Assembly: GCA_013812565.1 (NCBI GenBank)
Contig: JACCTF010000802.1
Location: forward strand, 1 to 5,047
DNA from: Pyrinomonadaceae bacterium
GTDB taxonomy: Bacteria > Acidobacteriota > Blastocatellia > Pyrinomonadales > Pyrinomonadaceae
DNA: 5,047 bases
Direction of reading: 5' to 3'
Shown here: piece after piece, positions 1 through 5,047 of the stretch
Position numbering within the stretch: position 1 is the stretch's first letter
Layout: each line of letters begins with the position of its first letter
Translations under genes and position numbers: made by a program
The notes under the pieces: model-generated
What the model saw: the letters and a program-made list of their open reading frames with translations, nothing else
The model's database searches: none
What the model was told of the DNA's origin: nothing

Positions 1-902
1 CAATTGAATTGTGAATGTTCCTATTTTTGCAATTCCTACAAATTGCTGAGTGCTGCCGCCAACTAAATCGGCATACTTCTTTGTGATGAAATTACTTCTC
101 AAAATGTAAGCTATGTAGTGGGAAGAAAGTAGCGGGTGTATTGGCTTTATGAGTGCAGTATTAACAAAGAGGCTAAATTCTGACATCTCTGGAACAACCG
201 CTGTTAGTCCAACTGTTCCGACCTTTGTTAATAGAACATCTCCTGCTGAAGGGTCACAACGTTTATAGAGTTCTTTATGCTCCTCCAATGTAATGAATTT
301 AGTTTTCGAGAAATCAATCAACCCTTGATCTGAAATATTGTTCACAGAAATAAACGGTACGCCGCTATTAACGTATTTCGGAGTGCTATGTGTGCCATCA
401 GTAATTTTATGTGCTAGTTGACCTAGGATTGCCCACGTCCAACCTTCCGGCAACGCTGGCAGTCTGTTGGTGTCGGGCACGGCGGGTTCGGCGTACTTCG
501 CTTTCCACTTGTCGTCTTTCGGCGGCTTGCCTTGCCCCTGCATCTTGGCGAGTTGGTCGGCTTCCCAGCGGGCGCGGCGTTCGCGGAGGATGCGTTGGAG
601 CAATTGTTCAGCCGGTTCGTAATCTCTGCCTTCGACGCGCGCCAACGCTGCTTCGGTCGCGACGAGTCGCCCTTCGCACGCCGCCTTGAGCGTCGCAGCG
701 CGCAGGCGTTTGAGGTTTGCCGCCGTGCGCTTGAGCGCATCCACCGCCGCCTCAAGGCGCGAGAACTGTTTTTCGATCTCCTCGACGATGCGGTGTTGTT
801 CAGATGTTGGAGCGAGGATGAACGGAAAGGTCTGCGCTAGAGTCTTTGAAGCGACGCTCGCTTGATTAACGTGATTTGTGCATCTGTAGCGGGAGTAGCC
901 AG
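1..902 (-). pseudogene. hsdS: Type I restriction-modification specificity subunit (HsdS), 5'-truncated by an IS and cut by the window edge
   Basis: Reading the minus strand from 902 to 1 gives about 300 codons without a stop. HsdS subunits choose the DNA target of a type I restriction-modification complex through two target-recognition domains (TRDs) joined by conserved helices. The fragment begins at the end of the first TRD with the hallmark PFILAPTSEQHRIVEEIEK (about 825-769). A long helical spacer follows, including the KAACEGRL block (about 684-661) and a charged segment (LRERRARWEADQL, about 588-550). The second TRD opens at LPEGWTWAILGQLAHKITDG (about 453-397) and includes GDVLLTKVGTVG and GGSTQQFVGIAKIG. 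The N terminus and first TRD are missing: upstream the frame enters the terminal repeat of the IS and meets a TGA at 916-918, with no ATG, GTG or TTG start at the break. The C terminus lies off the window. Spacer DNA (about 421-840) is GC-rich and TRD DNA (1-420) AT-rich. The family call is firm; inactivity is inference. Confidence 0.9.
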
Positions 903-921
903 TAGGGCAAACGCATCATAA
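903..921 (+). repeat. Left terminal inverted repeat of the ISAs1-family element
   Basis: The sequence reads TAGGGCAAACGCATCATAA. Its first 15 bases match the reverse complement of the right end exactly, and the identity continues with one mismatch through TAA. This is the presumed transposase binding and cleavage site. Its first bases also form the edge where the hsdS reading frame is cut. Confidence 0.9.
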
Positions 922-993
922 CTTTTTAAAAAGAAAGTAGATGTGGCAATCTTCTGTTCAGTATTAACCACCAACTGAACGGAGAAGAGCCAC

Positions 994-2130
994 ATGAGCC
1001 AGCTTGACTCGCTGACCTTGATTGAAAGTTTATCTCACATCAACGACCCGCGCCGAGACCACGCAACAAAGCGGCATAAGTTGATTGATATTTTGGTGAT
1101 TGCTGTTTGTGCAACCATCTGCGGAGCCGACGGGTGGGAAGAGATTGCAGAGTTTGGACAAGCCAAGCATGAGTGGTTCAAACAGTTTCTCGAACTGCCA
1201 AATGAGATCCCGAGTCATGACACATTCCGGCGGGTCTTTCAGTTGATCAAGCCCACACAGTTTCAGCAATCCTTTCTGGAGTGGGTTCGCGCCGTGGCAG
1301 AAACTGCTGGCGGCAAACTGATCAATGTGGATGGCAAACATCTGCGAGGCAGCAAAAAGAGGAAACGGGATAGCAAAGAAGGGTTGCGCATGGTGAGCGC
1401 ATGGGCCGCAGAGAATCGGTTGGTTTTGGGACAAGTCAAGACCCAAGAGAAATCCAACGAGATCACCGCCATCCCGGAGTTGCTGCGTCTGTTGGAGGTG
1501 CGTGGCTGCATCGTGACAATCGATGCGATGGGGTGTCAGACGAAGATCGCCGAGCAAATCATTGAACAGGAAGGCGATTACGTTTTCTCATTGAAAGGTA
1601 ATCAAGGCACGCTTCATCAGGACATCGCTGACTACTTCGGATGGGCCGCTAAGATTAACTTCAAAGAGCTTGAGTATGACCATTGCGAGACGTTGGAGAA
1701 AGATCACGGGCGCATCGAAAGGCGACGTTGTTGGGTCACGCAAGACATCGAATGGCTCACACAAAAAGAAGAATGGAAAGGGCTGCGAAGCATCATCATG
1801 GTCGAGGCCGAGCGTGAAGTGATTGGGGAAAAGAGAACCGTCGACAGACGGTACTTTATCAGCAGCCTCGAAGCAAACGCTACAGAATCATTGCGCGCCG
1901 TACGCGGCCATTGGGCGATCGAGAATCAGTTGCATTGGTGCCTAGACGTGGGATTTAGAGAAGATGCGTGTCGGACAAGGACGGGAAATGCAGCGGAGAA
2001 TTTAGCCGTGCTCAGGCACATCGCCTTGAACTTGTTGAAACAAGAGAAGAGTTGCAAGATGGGGATCAAAGGCAAAAGGCTGAAAGCCGGCTGGGACGAA
2101 AGCTATTTGTTCAAAGTTCTCAACATTTAA
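994..2130 (+). CDS. ISAs1-family DDE transposase
   Basis: This 378-residue protein cuts and rejoins the ends of its own IS. The N-terminal region (about residues 1-95, with [23 protein letters not shown] and [10 protein letters not shown]) is typical of the domain preceding the catalytic core in ISAs1-family transposases. The core carries the probable catalytic triad: D113 in [11 protein letters not shown]177 in VTIDAMGCQ and E310 in [12 protein letters not shown], the last within the expected Y-x2-R-x-H-W-x-I-E-like region and followed by [13 protein letters not shown]. The C-terminal [12 protein letters not shown] is also usual for the family. Length is normal and there is no frameshift. 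The ATG at 994 is supported by GGAG at 981-984, nine bases upstream. The stop codon abuts the right inverted repeat. On the evidence of the sequence the enzyme should be functional, and it could also act on the related short element at 2156-2339. Confidence 0.95.
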   Translation: MSQLDSLTLIESLSHINDPRRDHATKRHKLIDILVIAVCATICGADGWEEIAEFGQAKHEWFKQFLELPNEIPSHDTFRRVFQLIKPTQFQQSFLEWVRAVAETAGGKLINVDGKHLRGSKKRKRDSKEGLRMVSAWAAENRLVLGQVKTQEKSNEITAIPELLRLLEVRGCIVTIDAMGCQTKIAEQIIEQEGDYVFSLKGNQGTLHQDIADYFGWAAKINFKELEYDHCETLEKDHGRIERRRCWVTQDIEWLTQKEEWKGLRSIIMVEAEREVIGEKRTVDRRYFISSLEANATESLRAVRGHWAIENQLHWCLDVGFREDACRTRTGNAAENLAVLRHIALNLLKQEKSCKMGIKGKRLKAGWDESYLFKVLNI

Positions 2131-2145
2131 GATGCGTTTGCCCTA
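2127..2145 (-). repeat. Right terminal inverted repeat of the ISAs1-family element
   Basis: Read on the minus strand it is TAGGGCAAACGCATCTTAA, the mirror of the left end with one mismatch over 19 bases. It overlaps the transposase stop codon (2128-2130). Confidence 0.88.
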
Positions 2146-2170
2146 GCGAATATGCTAGGGCAAGCGCATC
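2131..2170. repeat. Long inverted repeat formed by two abutting transposon ends
   Basis: The right end of the IS (2131-2147) and the left end of the short element (2154-2170) face each other as 17-base arms with one mismatch (GTTTG against CAAGC), around a 6-base loop, GAATAT. The inner eight bases, GCCCTAGC and GCTAGGGC, pair perfectly. In RNA this would be a strong hairpin directly after the transposase stop codon. No T-run follows, so I do not call it an intrinsic terminator, though it could slow polymerase or protect the transcript end. Confidence 0.8.
2146..2155 (+). repeat. Probable target-site duplication, left copy, of the 184-bp element
   Basis: GCGAATATGC sits between the right end of the IS and the left end of the short element. 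It matches GCGAATTTGC at 2340-2349 in nine of ten positions, as expected for an aged target duplication. Confidence 0.65.
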
Positions 2171-2339
2171 TAAATGCTTAGCAAAACCGAAAACTTGAGC
2201 GTCTGAACGATTCGTGTTGTGTCAGGAGTTTGTGAGATTGCGCAAGAAATTCAGAGAATTCGTCACAAGTCACAGAATCTTGAATTTGCTGAACAACTAA
2301 ATACCAGTATTTGTTGGGAAATTAGATGCGCTTGCCCTG
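2156..2339. mobile_element. 184-bp MITE-like non-autonomous element with ISAs1-type ends
   Basis: The left end is TAGGGCAAGCGCATCTAA (2156-2173). The right end, read on the minus strand, is CAGGGCAAGCGCATCTAA (2339-2322): 17 identical bases after a first-base difference. Compared with the ends of the neighbouring IS, the first 15 bases differ only by a G in place of A within the AACGC/AGCGC segment. Ten-base flanks GCGAATATGC and GCGAATTTGC fit a target duplication. I see no transposase remnant inside, and no similarity to the internal ends of the neighbouring IS beyond the terminal repeats. It is best explained as a miniature element mobilised in trans by an ISAs1-family transposase; a heavily deleted IS copy is the alternative. 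Confidence 0.75.
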
Positions 2340-2349
2340 GCGAATTTGC
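2340..2349 (+). repeat. Probable target-site duplication, right copy, of the 184-bp element
   Basis: GCGAATTTGC directly follows the right end of the element and pairs with GCGAATATGC at 2146-2155, with one mismatch. Confidence 0.65.
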
Positions 2350-2514
2350 TCGGATTTTGGGAGATGAGGGGGAAAAGGCGGCTTCAAAATTGAGGCCATC
2401 TACAAGGCGGAGTGGGATGATTCTGAAGCGACAAAGTGATAATTACGCCGAGAAATGTGTGTTCGAGCAGCGAGGAGCGAGTGGCGCAGGTCGGCACGAT
2501 AATTGCGCTATTGT
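2350..2514. other. Unassigned spacer between the two miniature elements
   Basis: No gene is convincing in these 165 bases. One plus-strand frame (2368-2439) gives 23 codons ending in IEAIYKAEWDDSEATK and a TGA. It looks protein-like and might be the tail of a decayed gene, but the frame is closed by a TGA immediately upstream and has no start. I find no match here to the missing first part of hsdS on the minus strand. Confidence 0.5.
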
Positions 2515-2521
2515 TACCAAC
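2515..2521 (+). repeat. Target-site duplication, left copy, of the 93-bp element
   Basis: TACCAAC directly precedes the left inverted repeat and is identical to 2615-2621. Confidence 0.75.
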
Positions 2522-2614
2522 GGTAATCCCTCAGTTATGCGCGGAGACACACGAGCAAATGCTTTGTTTTCAATACGTCGGTGCTGAATTTCCGCACGTA
2601 ACTGAGGGATTACC
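2522..2614. mobile_element. 93-bp MITE with 24-bp terminal inverted repeats
   Basis: The left arm (2522-2545) begins GGTAATCCCTCAGTTA and ends GCGCGGA. The right arm (2591-2614) is its reverse complement in 22 of 24 positions, and the two differences lie close together in the inner half. Exactly at both outer edges stands the 7-bp direct repeat TACCAAC, as left by transposition. The 45-base interior is too short to encode a transposase. These ends are unrelated to the ISAs1-type ends nearby, so a different transposase family must have moved it; I cannot name that family with confidence. As RNA the arms would form a long stem, so the element may also act as a hairpin upstream of the operon promoter. 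Confidence 0.8.
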
Positions 2615-2621
2615 TACCAAC
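2615..2621 (+). repeat. Target-site duplication, right copy, of the 93-bp element
   Basis: TACCAAC directly follows the right inverted repeat and is identical to 2515-2521. Confidence 0.75.
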
Positions 2622-2633
2622 GTAAAAAATTTG

Positions 2634-2663
2634 TTGCCACCCCCCCACTTTTGGGGCTATAGT
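2634..2663 (+). promoter_or_regulatory. Probable sigma-70-type promoter of the ATPase operon
   Basis: TTGCCA (2634-2639) and TATAGT (2658-2663) are separated by 18 bases, and an A-rich stretch (2624-2629) lies just upstream. The spacer has a run of seven C (2640-2646) and a small CCCC/GGGG inverted repeat (2643-2646 with 2653-2656) that could serve as an operator. It is the only good promoter candidate before the TTG at 2703 and starts 20 bases after the 93-bp element ends. Transcription would begin near 2670. Confidence 0.55.
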
Positions 2664-2690
2664 GTCAGTTTTAGGGTCAAACTACTTGGA

Positions 2691-2696
2691 AAGGAG
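2691..2696 (+). promoter_or_regulatory. Ribosome binding site deciding the TTG start at 2703
   Basis: AAGGAG lies six bases before TTG (2703-2705). No ATG in this frame is better placed, so the non-standard TTG is chosen as the start. Confidence 0.8.
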
Positions 2697-2702
2697 TAGG
2701 TC

Positions 2703-3518
2703 TTGTCTGCCGCTAAACCTCTTTCTCTGCTTGATAGATACGGGCTACAACAAACTCCCTTCTCTGTTTCGCCTGATCCAAATTTTCTTTATCAAACTCC
2801 TCACCATAAACGAGCCTTGGCTCAAACCAGATTCACAGTGCAGGATAGACAAGGACTTGCTGTTCTCTACGGGGACGTCGGGCTAGGTAAGTCAACCTTG
2901 GTAAGAAAGCTATATGACCTATACCGTAGGGATGATTCCTTTGAAACTATTCTTCTCACAAACCCCGACCCAACATCTGCTTTACAACTCTTGAAAAGAA
3001 TTACAGATGCCTGCGAACTGCCCCGCAAACGTTCTAGACTCGACCAGATGCAGGAACTTGAGGCCTATCTTATTGATCGCTTTAAGGCAGGTAAAAACAC
3101 AGTTCTCTTGATCGATGAGGCTCAATTGCTGCGTGGCGAGCAATTTGAGCTTATTAGGCAGCTCACTAACTTTGAAAGTTCCAGTTCCAAGATGATACAG
3201 ATTGTATTGGCCGGTCAGAATAATCTTCGGGCGAAACTTCGCCTCAAGCGTGCTCTTCTATCTCGTGCAGTAACAATTACTACTCTTGACCCCCTGACAT
3301 CCGATGAGACGCGAGCGATGATCGAATATCGTCTGGCTATAGCAGGAAGAAAAGAACCATTGTTTGAACCCGAAGCAGTCACATCCGTTTACAAAATATC
3401 GAAAGGCGTTCCCAGAGAAATAATAAAGTTATGCCGCTCCGCTTTAACAACCGCTGCTATTAACGATTTGGATATGGTACCCGCAGACGTCGTGGCTTAT
3501 GACAGTGATGAAAACTGA
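2703..3518 (+). CDS. ExeA/TniB-like AAA+ ATPase
   Basis: This 271-residue cytoplasmic ATPase belongs to the AAA group that includes ExeA and the transposition regulator TniB. After the N-terminal motif YGLQQTPFSVSPDPNFLY (residues 13-30), usual for this family, come Walker A GDVGLGKST (57-65), Walker B VLLIDEAQ (134-141), a sensor-1-like IVLAGQNNL (167-175), a likely arginine finger in LLSRAV (R188) and a sensor-2-like GVPREI (236-240). No membrane segment is seen, so an ExeA-type secretion role is unlikely; proteins of this shape more often work with DNA-binding or recombination partners. Its stop overlaps the next gene by 20 bases in another frame, so the two are probably translationally coupled and act together. 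Codons are more AT-rich than in the gene at 4803. The partner, and whether it loads a helicase, drives integration or regulates, cannot be told from sequence alone. Confidence 0.88.
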   Translation: MSAAKPLSLLDRYGLQQTPFSVSPDPNFLYQTPHHKRALAQTRFTVQDRQGLAVLYGDVGLGKSTLVRKLYDLYRRDDSFETILLTNPDPTSALQLLKRITDACELPRKRSRLDQMQELEAYLIDRFKAGKNTVLLIDEAQLLRGEQFELIRQLTNFESSSSKMIQIVLAGQNNLRAKLRLKRALLSRAVTITTLDPLTSDETRAMIEYRLAIAGRKEPLFEPEAVTSVYKISKGVPREIIKLCRSALTTAAINDLDMVPADVVAYDSDEN

Positions 3519-4572
3519 AAAACGAAAATATAGAGGTATCGAAGATCTCTATGAAGCTGAAGACCAACTGCGATCTGATCGCGAAAAACGCCAAGATAAT
3601 GTTATCAGCCTACCAGAAATCAACAGTCTACCCAAATCCAACAGTCAACCAGATATTAATAGCCAGTCAGAATCAGGTAGGCTGCCTGATTCAGTTAGCC
3701 TACCTGAAAATCTAGAAGTAGGTTACCGAAACAACAGGCTACCTGAATTTAGCAGACTGTTAGATTCCAACAATCCATATCAACATCATGAAACAGAGGG
3801 GATTTCACTCAACCTTATGGCTAGCTTGCCAGAAACAGGAGGCTTTACGAGGTTTTGGCATCAATTGACCGATCATCTTTATAGGCAGTTAACACCGGCA
3901 GAGCAGGTAGTTCATCTACAGTTATACCGCCTGTCTTGGGGGCATGGTAAACCTACTTGCGAGATAGGTTTACCACGATTAGCAGAGCGCGCGGGGATCG
4001 GGAGATCCACAGTGCAGCAGGCTATAAATGGGTTAGTTAAAAAAGGCCTTGTAAGAAAGCTCAAAATGATAATTGGGAGTAACAAAGAACAGGGTATTGA
4101 GTACTATATAGAACCACCATCTAGCTTGGTCAAATCTAACAGCCTACCAGAATCTAGCAGCCCATTTGAATCTGGTAGGCTGCCGAAATCTACCTCCATT
4201 AAAGAAAAGAAAACATACAAAGAAGTCACACACAAAGACTCCTCTCAGTCTGATGTGGAAAAAGATAAAAAGGAACCAGAACACGCTACGCGCGGAGTGA
4301 GTGTGGGTTCAAAATTCTCAATAGAGGATTGTCGGCGATATGCTGAACATCTGAACAAAACAAACCAGGGAATCAATAATCCTGGCGGCTTCGCCCTGAC
4401 CATCTACCGCTCTGGCGAAGCTGATGAATTGATCGCGACATTCCTTGAGCCAAAAACCACATCAGCAAAAACTGACCACAACGGATGTCCACGCTGCTAC
4501 GGCACTGGCATGGAAGTCGTGGAAGGTAAAGGCGCACGGCGTTGCACCTACAATTGGCAAGCGGAACAATAA
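3499..4572 (+). CDS. Winged-helix DNA-binding protein with hexapeptide repeats, possible replication initiator
   Basis: The protein has 357 residues. Residues 1-35 are charged. Residues 37-92 are a low-complexity stretch of hexapeptides close to SLPESN. A winged-helix region follows (about 115-205): LTPAEQVVHLQLYRLSW (131-147), then GLPRLAERAGIGRSTVQQAINGLVKKGLV (157-185), a clear helix-turn-helix, and a wing ending in QGIEYYIEPP. More hexapeptides come at 208-232, a lysine-rich linker to about 265, a helical segment SIEDCRRYAEHL (274-285) with NNPGGFALTIYRSGEADELI (293-312), and a C-terminal CPRCYGTG...C motif (C330, C333, C349) that may bind zinc. It overlaps the ATPase gene by 20 bases; ATG at 3508 is an alternative start, and neither ATG has a strong ribosome site. 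The layout matches proteins I remember from Blastocatellia, unverified. Replication initiation or regulation is inferred from the winged helix plus repeats. Confidence 0.85.
   Translation: MTVMKTEKRKYRGIEDLYEAEDQLRSDREKRQDNVISLPEINSLPKSNSQPDINSQSESGRLPDSVSLPENLEVGYRNNRLPEFSRLLDSNNPYQHHETEGISLNLMASLPETGGFTRFWHQLTDHLYRQLTPAEQVVHLQLYRLSWGHGKPTCEIGLPRLAERAGIGRSTVQQAINGLVKKGLVRKLKMIIGSNKEQGIEYYIEPPSSLVKSNSLPESSSPFESGRLPKSTSIKEKKTYKEVTHKDSSQSDVEKDKKEPEHATRGVSVGSKFSIEDCRRYAEHLNKTNQGINNPGGFALTIYRSGEADELIATFLEPKTTSAKTDHNGCPRCYGTGMEVVEGKGARRCTYNWQAEQ
3607..3771 (+). repeat. 18-bp iteron-like repeat array, upstream of the winged-helix region
   Basis: Units start at 3607, 3625, 3643, 3661, 3679 and 3697, exactly 18 bases apart, then two more at 3736 and 3754 after a degenerate 21-base stretch. 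The consensus is close to AGCCTACCAGAATCCAAC. Some units contain the reverse motif too: TCAGGTAGGCTGCCTGA (3673-3689) is nearly palindromic. Because 18 is six codons, the array also encodes the hexapeptide repeat of the host gene. A single related unit lies at 3823-3836. Confidence 0.8.
4123..4194 (+). repeat. 18-bp iteron-like repeat array, downstream of the winged-helix region
   Basis: Four units start at 4123, 4141, 4159 and 4177, again 18 bases apart and in the same codon phase as the upstream array. The unit at 4141 (AGCCTACCAGAATC) matches the first unit of the upstream array (3607) in 13 of 14 positions. CAGCCTACCAGA (4140-4151) and TCTGGTAGGCTG (4171-4182) form a perfect 12-bp inverted repeat. 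Confidence 0.75.
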
Positions 4573-4802
4573 ACGACTACAAAAGAGGCAACTATTGGAT
4601 CAATTGAAGGAAAAGGGAACTACTAATGAGCAACGGACAATAAGCCAATGTTTGTCATCATGATTCTTGATGGACGAGATGCTTTGCAGTGGTACTCTGT
4701 TCAGCCGCAACCAGTTATGTAGAGTCACTTCAACCAACTTCAGGACGAAGGCGCAGCGCTCACAGCTTCGCCTGCTATTCACAAGCATGAGGAGCAACAA
4801 GG
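4573..4802. other. Intergenic gap without a supported gene
   Basis: I see no convincing gene, RNA or terminator here. The only small reading frame with any appearance of a start is five codons long (4626-4643). Base composition becomes more GC-rich toward the right end, like the next gene. A promoter for the gene at 4803 is presumably here, but no hexamer pair is good enough to list. Confidence 0.5.
4789..4794 (+). promoter_or_regulatory. Ribosome binding site for the gene at 4803
   Basis: GAGGAG ends eight bases before the ATG at 4803, supporting that start over the out-of-frame ATG at 4787. Confidence 0.7.
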
Positions 4803-5047
4803 ATGGCTGACCAAGACACACCACCAGATCAAACCCGTCGCAATTTTCTCGCCGCGCTGGCGACTACCGGTGCCGTGGCTACCCTGGGGAATGCGCAGAG
4901 CCCCAGCACTTCCAGCACTCCCGTGGTAGTCGCACCATATCCGGTGGTTGATCACAAACCAGCCGCCGATGTCATCAAGATCGTATGCACAGAGAAATTG
5001 TCGCCAGCCGAAGTGGAACAGATTCGATCCGCGGGTAAGAACATCGA
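4803..5047 (+). CDS. Exported protein with twin-arginine signal peptide, 3' end off window; possibly a D-2-hydroxyacid dehydrogenase
   Basis: 81 codons are visible before the window ends. Residues 11-16 are TRRNFL, a twin-arginine motif, followed by an alanine-rich hydrophobic stretch (LAALATTGAVATLGNA, 16-31) and a likely cleavage site near GNA-Q (31/32). A Ser/Thr/Pro-rich linker (32-45) leads into the mature protein, so export of a folded protein by the Tat pathway is expected. The first mature segment, VIKIVCTEKLSPAEVEQIRSAGKNI (57-81), resembles the opening strand and helix of D-2-hydroxyacid dehydrogenases, but too little is visible to be sure; another Rossmann-type enzyme is possible. 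The DNA is more GC-rich than the ATPase and winged-helix genes, which suggests native chromosome resuming here. The gene has its own ribosome site and is separated from the operon by 230 bases, so it is probably transcribed independently. Confidence 0.75.
   Translation, partial: MADQDTPPDQTRRNFLAALATTGAVATLGNAQSPSTSSTPVVVAPYPVVDHKPAADVIKIVCTEKLSPAEVEQIRSAGKNI

Larger units (their letters stand above)
903..2145 (+). mobile_element. Complete ISAs1-family insertion sequence, 1243 bp
   Basis: The element is bounded by matched inverted ends beginning TAGGGCAAACGCATC on each side (903-917, and 2131-2145 read on the minus strand). It holds one full-length transposase gene, whose stop codon lies directly next to the right end. 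Length, end sequence and single-ORF structure fit the ISAs1 family, which usually makes direct repeats of about 8-10 bp. No direct repeat is visible here: the left flank is GAGTAGCCAG (893-902) and the right flank GCGAATATGC (2146-2155). It interrupts hsdS. The element looks intact and could be active; its missing target duplication points to a later deletion or recombination on one side. Confidence 0.9.

Noticed and set aside
423..755. Open frame of 110 codons on the minus strand, rich in Arg and Ser
   Set aside because: It is an off-frame reading of the GC-rich part of hsdS; the overlapping frame gives clear HsdS motifs.
532..840. Plus-strand open frame of 102 codons with an alanine-rich start
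   Set aside because: It is antisense to the conserved HsdS helices and has no recognisable motif or ribosome site.
1030..1557. Minus-strand open frame of 175 codons
   Set aside because: It lies antisense within the transposase gene, whose frame is clearly the real one.
2368..2439. 23-codon protein-like tail ending in EWDDSEATK
   Set aside because: Too short, with no start and a stop immediately upstream; at best a decayed remnant.
2219..2587. Plus-strand open frame of 122 codons crossing both miniature elements
   Set aside because: It runs through the inverted repeats of two separate transposons, so it is an accidental frame.
2436..2699. Plus-strand frame with a hydrophobic stretch near VGTIIALLLPTVI
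   Set aside because: It spans the 93-bp element and the promoter region; the hydrophobic part is partly encoded by the inverted repeat and there is no ribosome site.
3607..4194. CRISPR array
   Set aside because: Repeats are contiguous 18-base units with no unique spacers and lie within a coding frame.
4600..4824. Minus-strand open frame of 74 codons
   Set aside because: No ribosome site or motif, and it overlaps the ribosome site and start of the Tat-signal gene.

Overview
The window looks like accessory chromosomal DNA built mostly from mobile elements, and probably comes from an acidobacterium (Blastocatellia type). That placement rests on my memory of the ATPase plus winged-helix pair at 2703-4572, a pairing I associate with that group; I could not check it by search. 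Base composition is patchy, with AT-rich and GC-rich blocks side by side, which suggests several separate acquisitions.

Region 1 (1-902, minus strand) is the remaining part of a type I restriction-modification specificity subunit gene (hsdS). It runs off the left edge of the window. Its 5' part has been cut off by region 2 (903-2145), an apparently complete 1243-bp ISAs1-family insertion sequence with matched terminal inverted repeats and an intact 378-residue DDE transposase. The sequences flanking this IS do not match each other, and the missing hsdS portion is not found on its other side. A deletion or rearrangement has therefore probably accompanied or followed the insertion.

Region 3 (2146-2702) has no convincing gene but holds two miniature inverted-repeat elements. 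The first (2156-2339, 184 bp) has ends like those of the neighbouring IS and a nearly perfect 10-bp flanking repeat. The second (2522-2614, 93 bp) has 24-bp terminal inverted repeats of a different family and a perfect 7-bp flanking repeat. A probable sigma-70-type promoter lies just after the second one.

Region 4 (2703-4572) is a two-gene operon with overlapping reading frames: an ExeA/TniB-like AAA+ ATPase that starts with TTG, then a winged-helix DNA-binding protein with a three-cysteine motif near its C terminus. The second gene carries arrays of an 18-bp repeat on both sides of the winged-helix region, about 13 units in total. The repeat encodes a hexapeptide close to SLPESN. The arrangement resembles a replication initiator with iterons inside its own gene, with an ATPase partner, but that function is inference.

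Region 5 (4573-5047) is a 230-bp gap followed by the start of an exported protein with a twin-arginine signal peptide, possibly a D-2-hydroxyacid dehydrogenase; it runs off the right edge.
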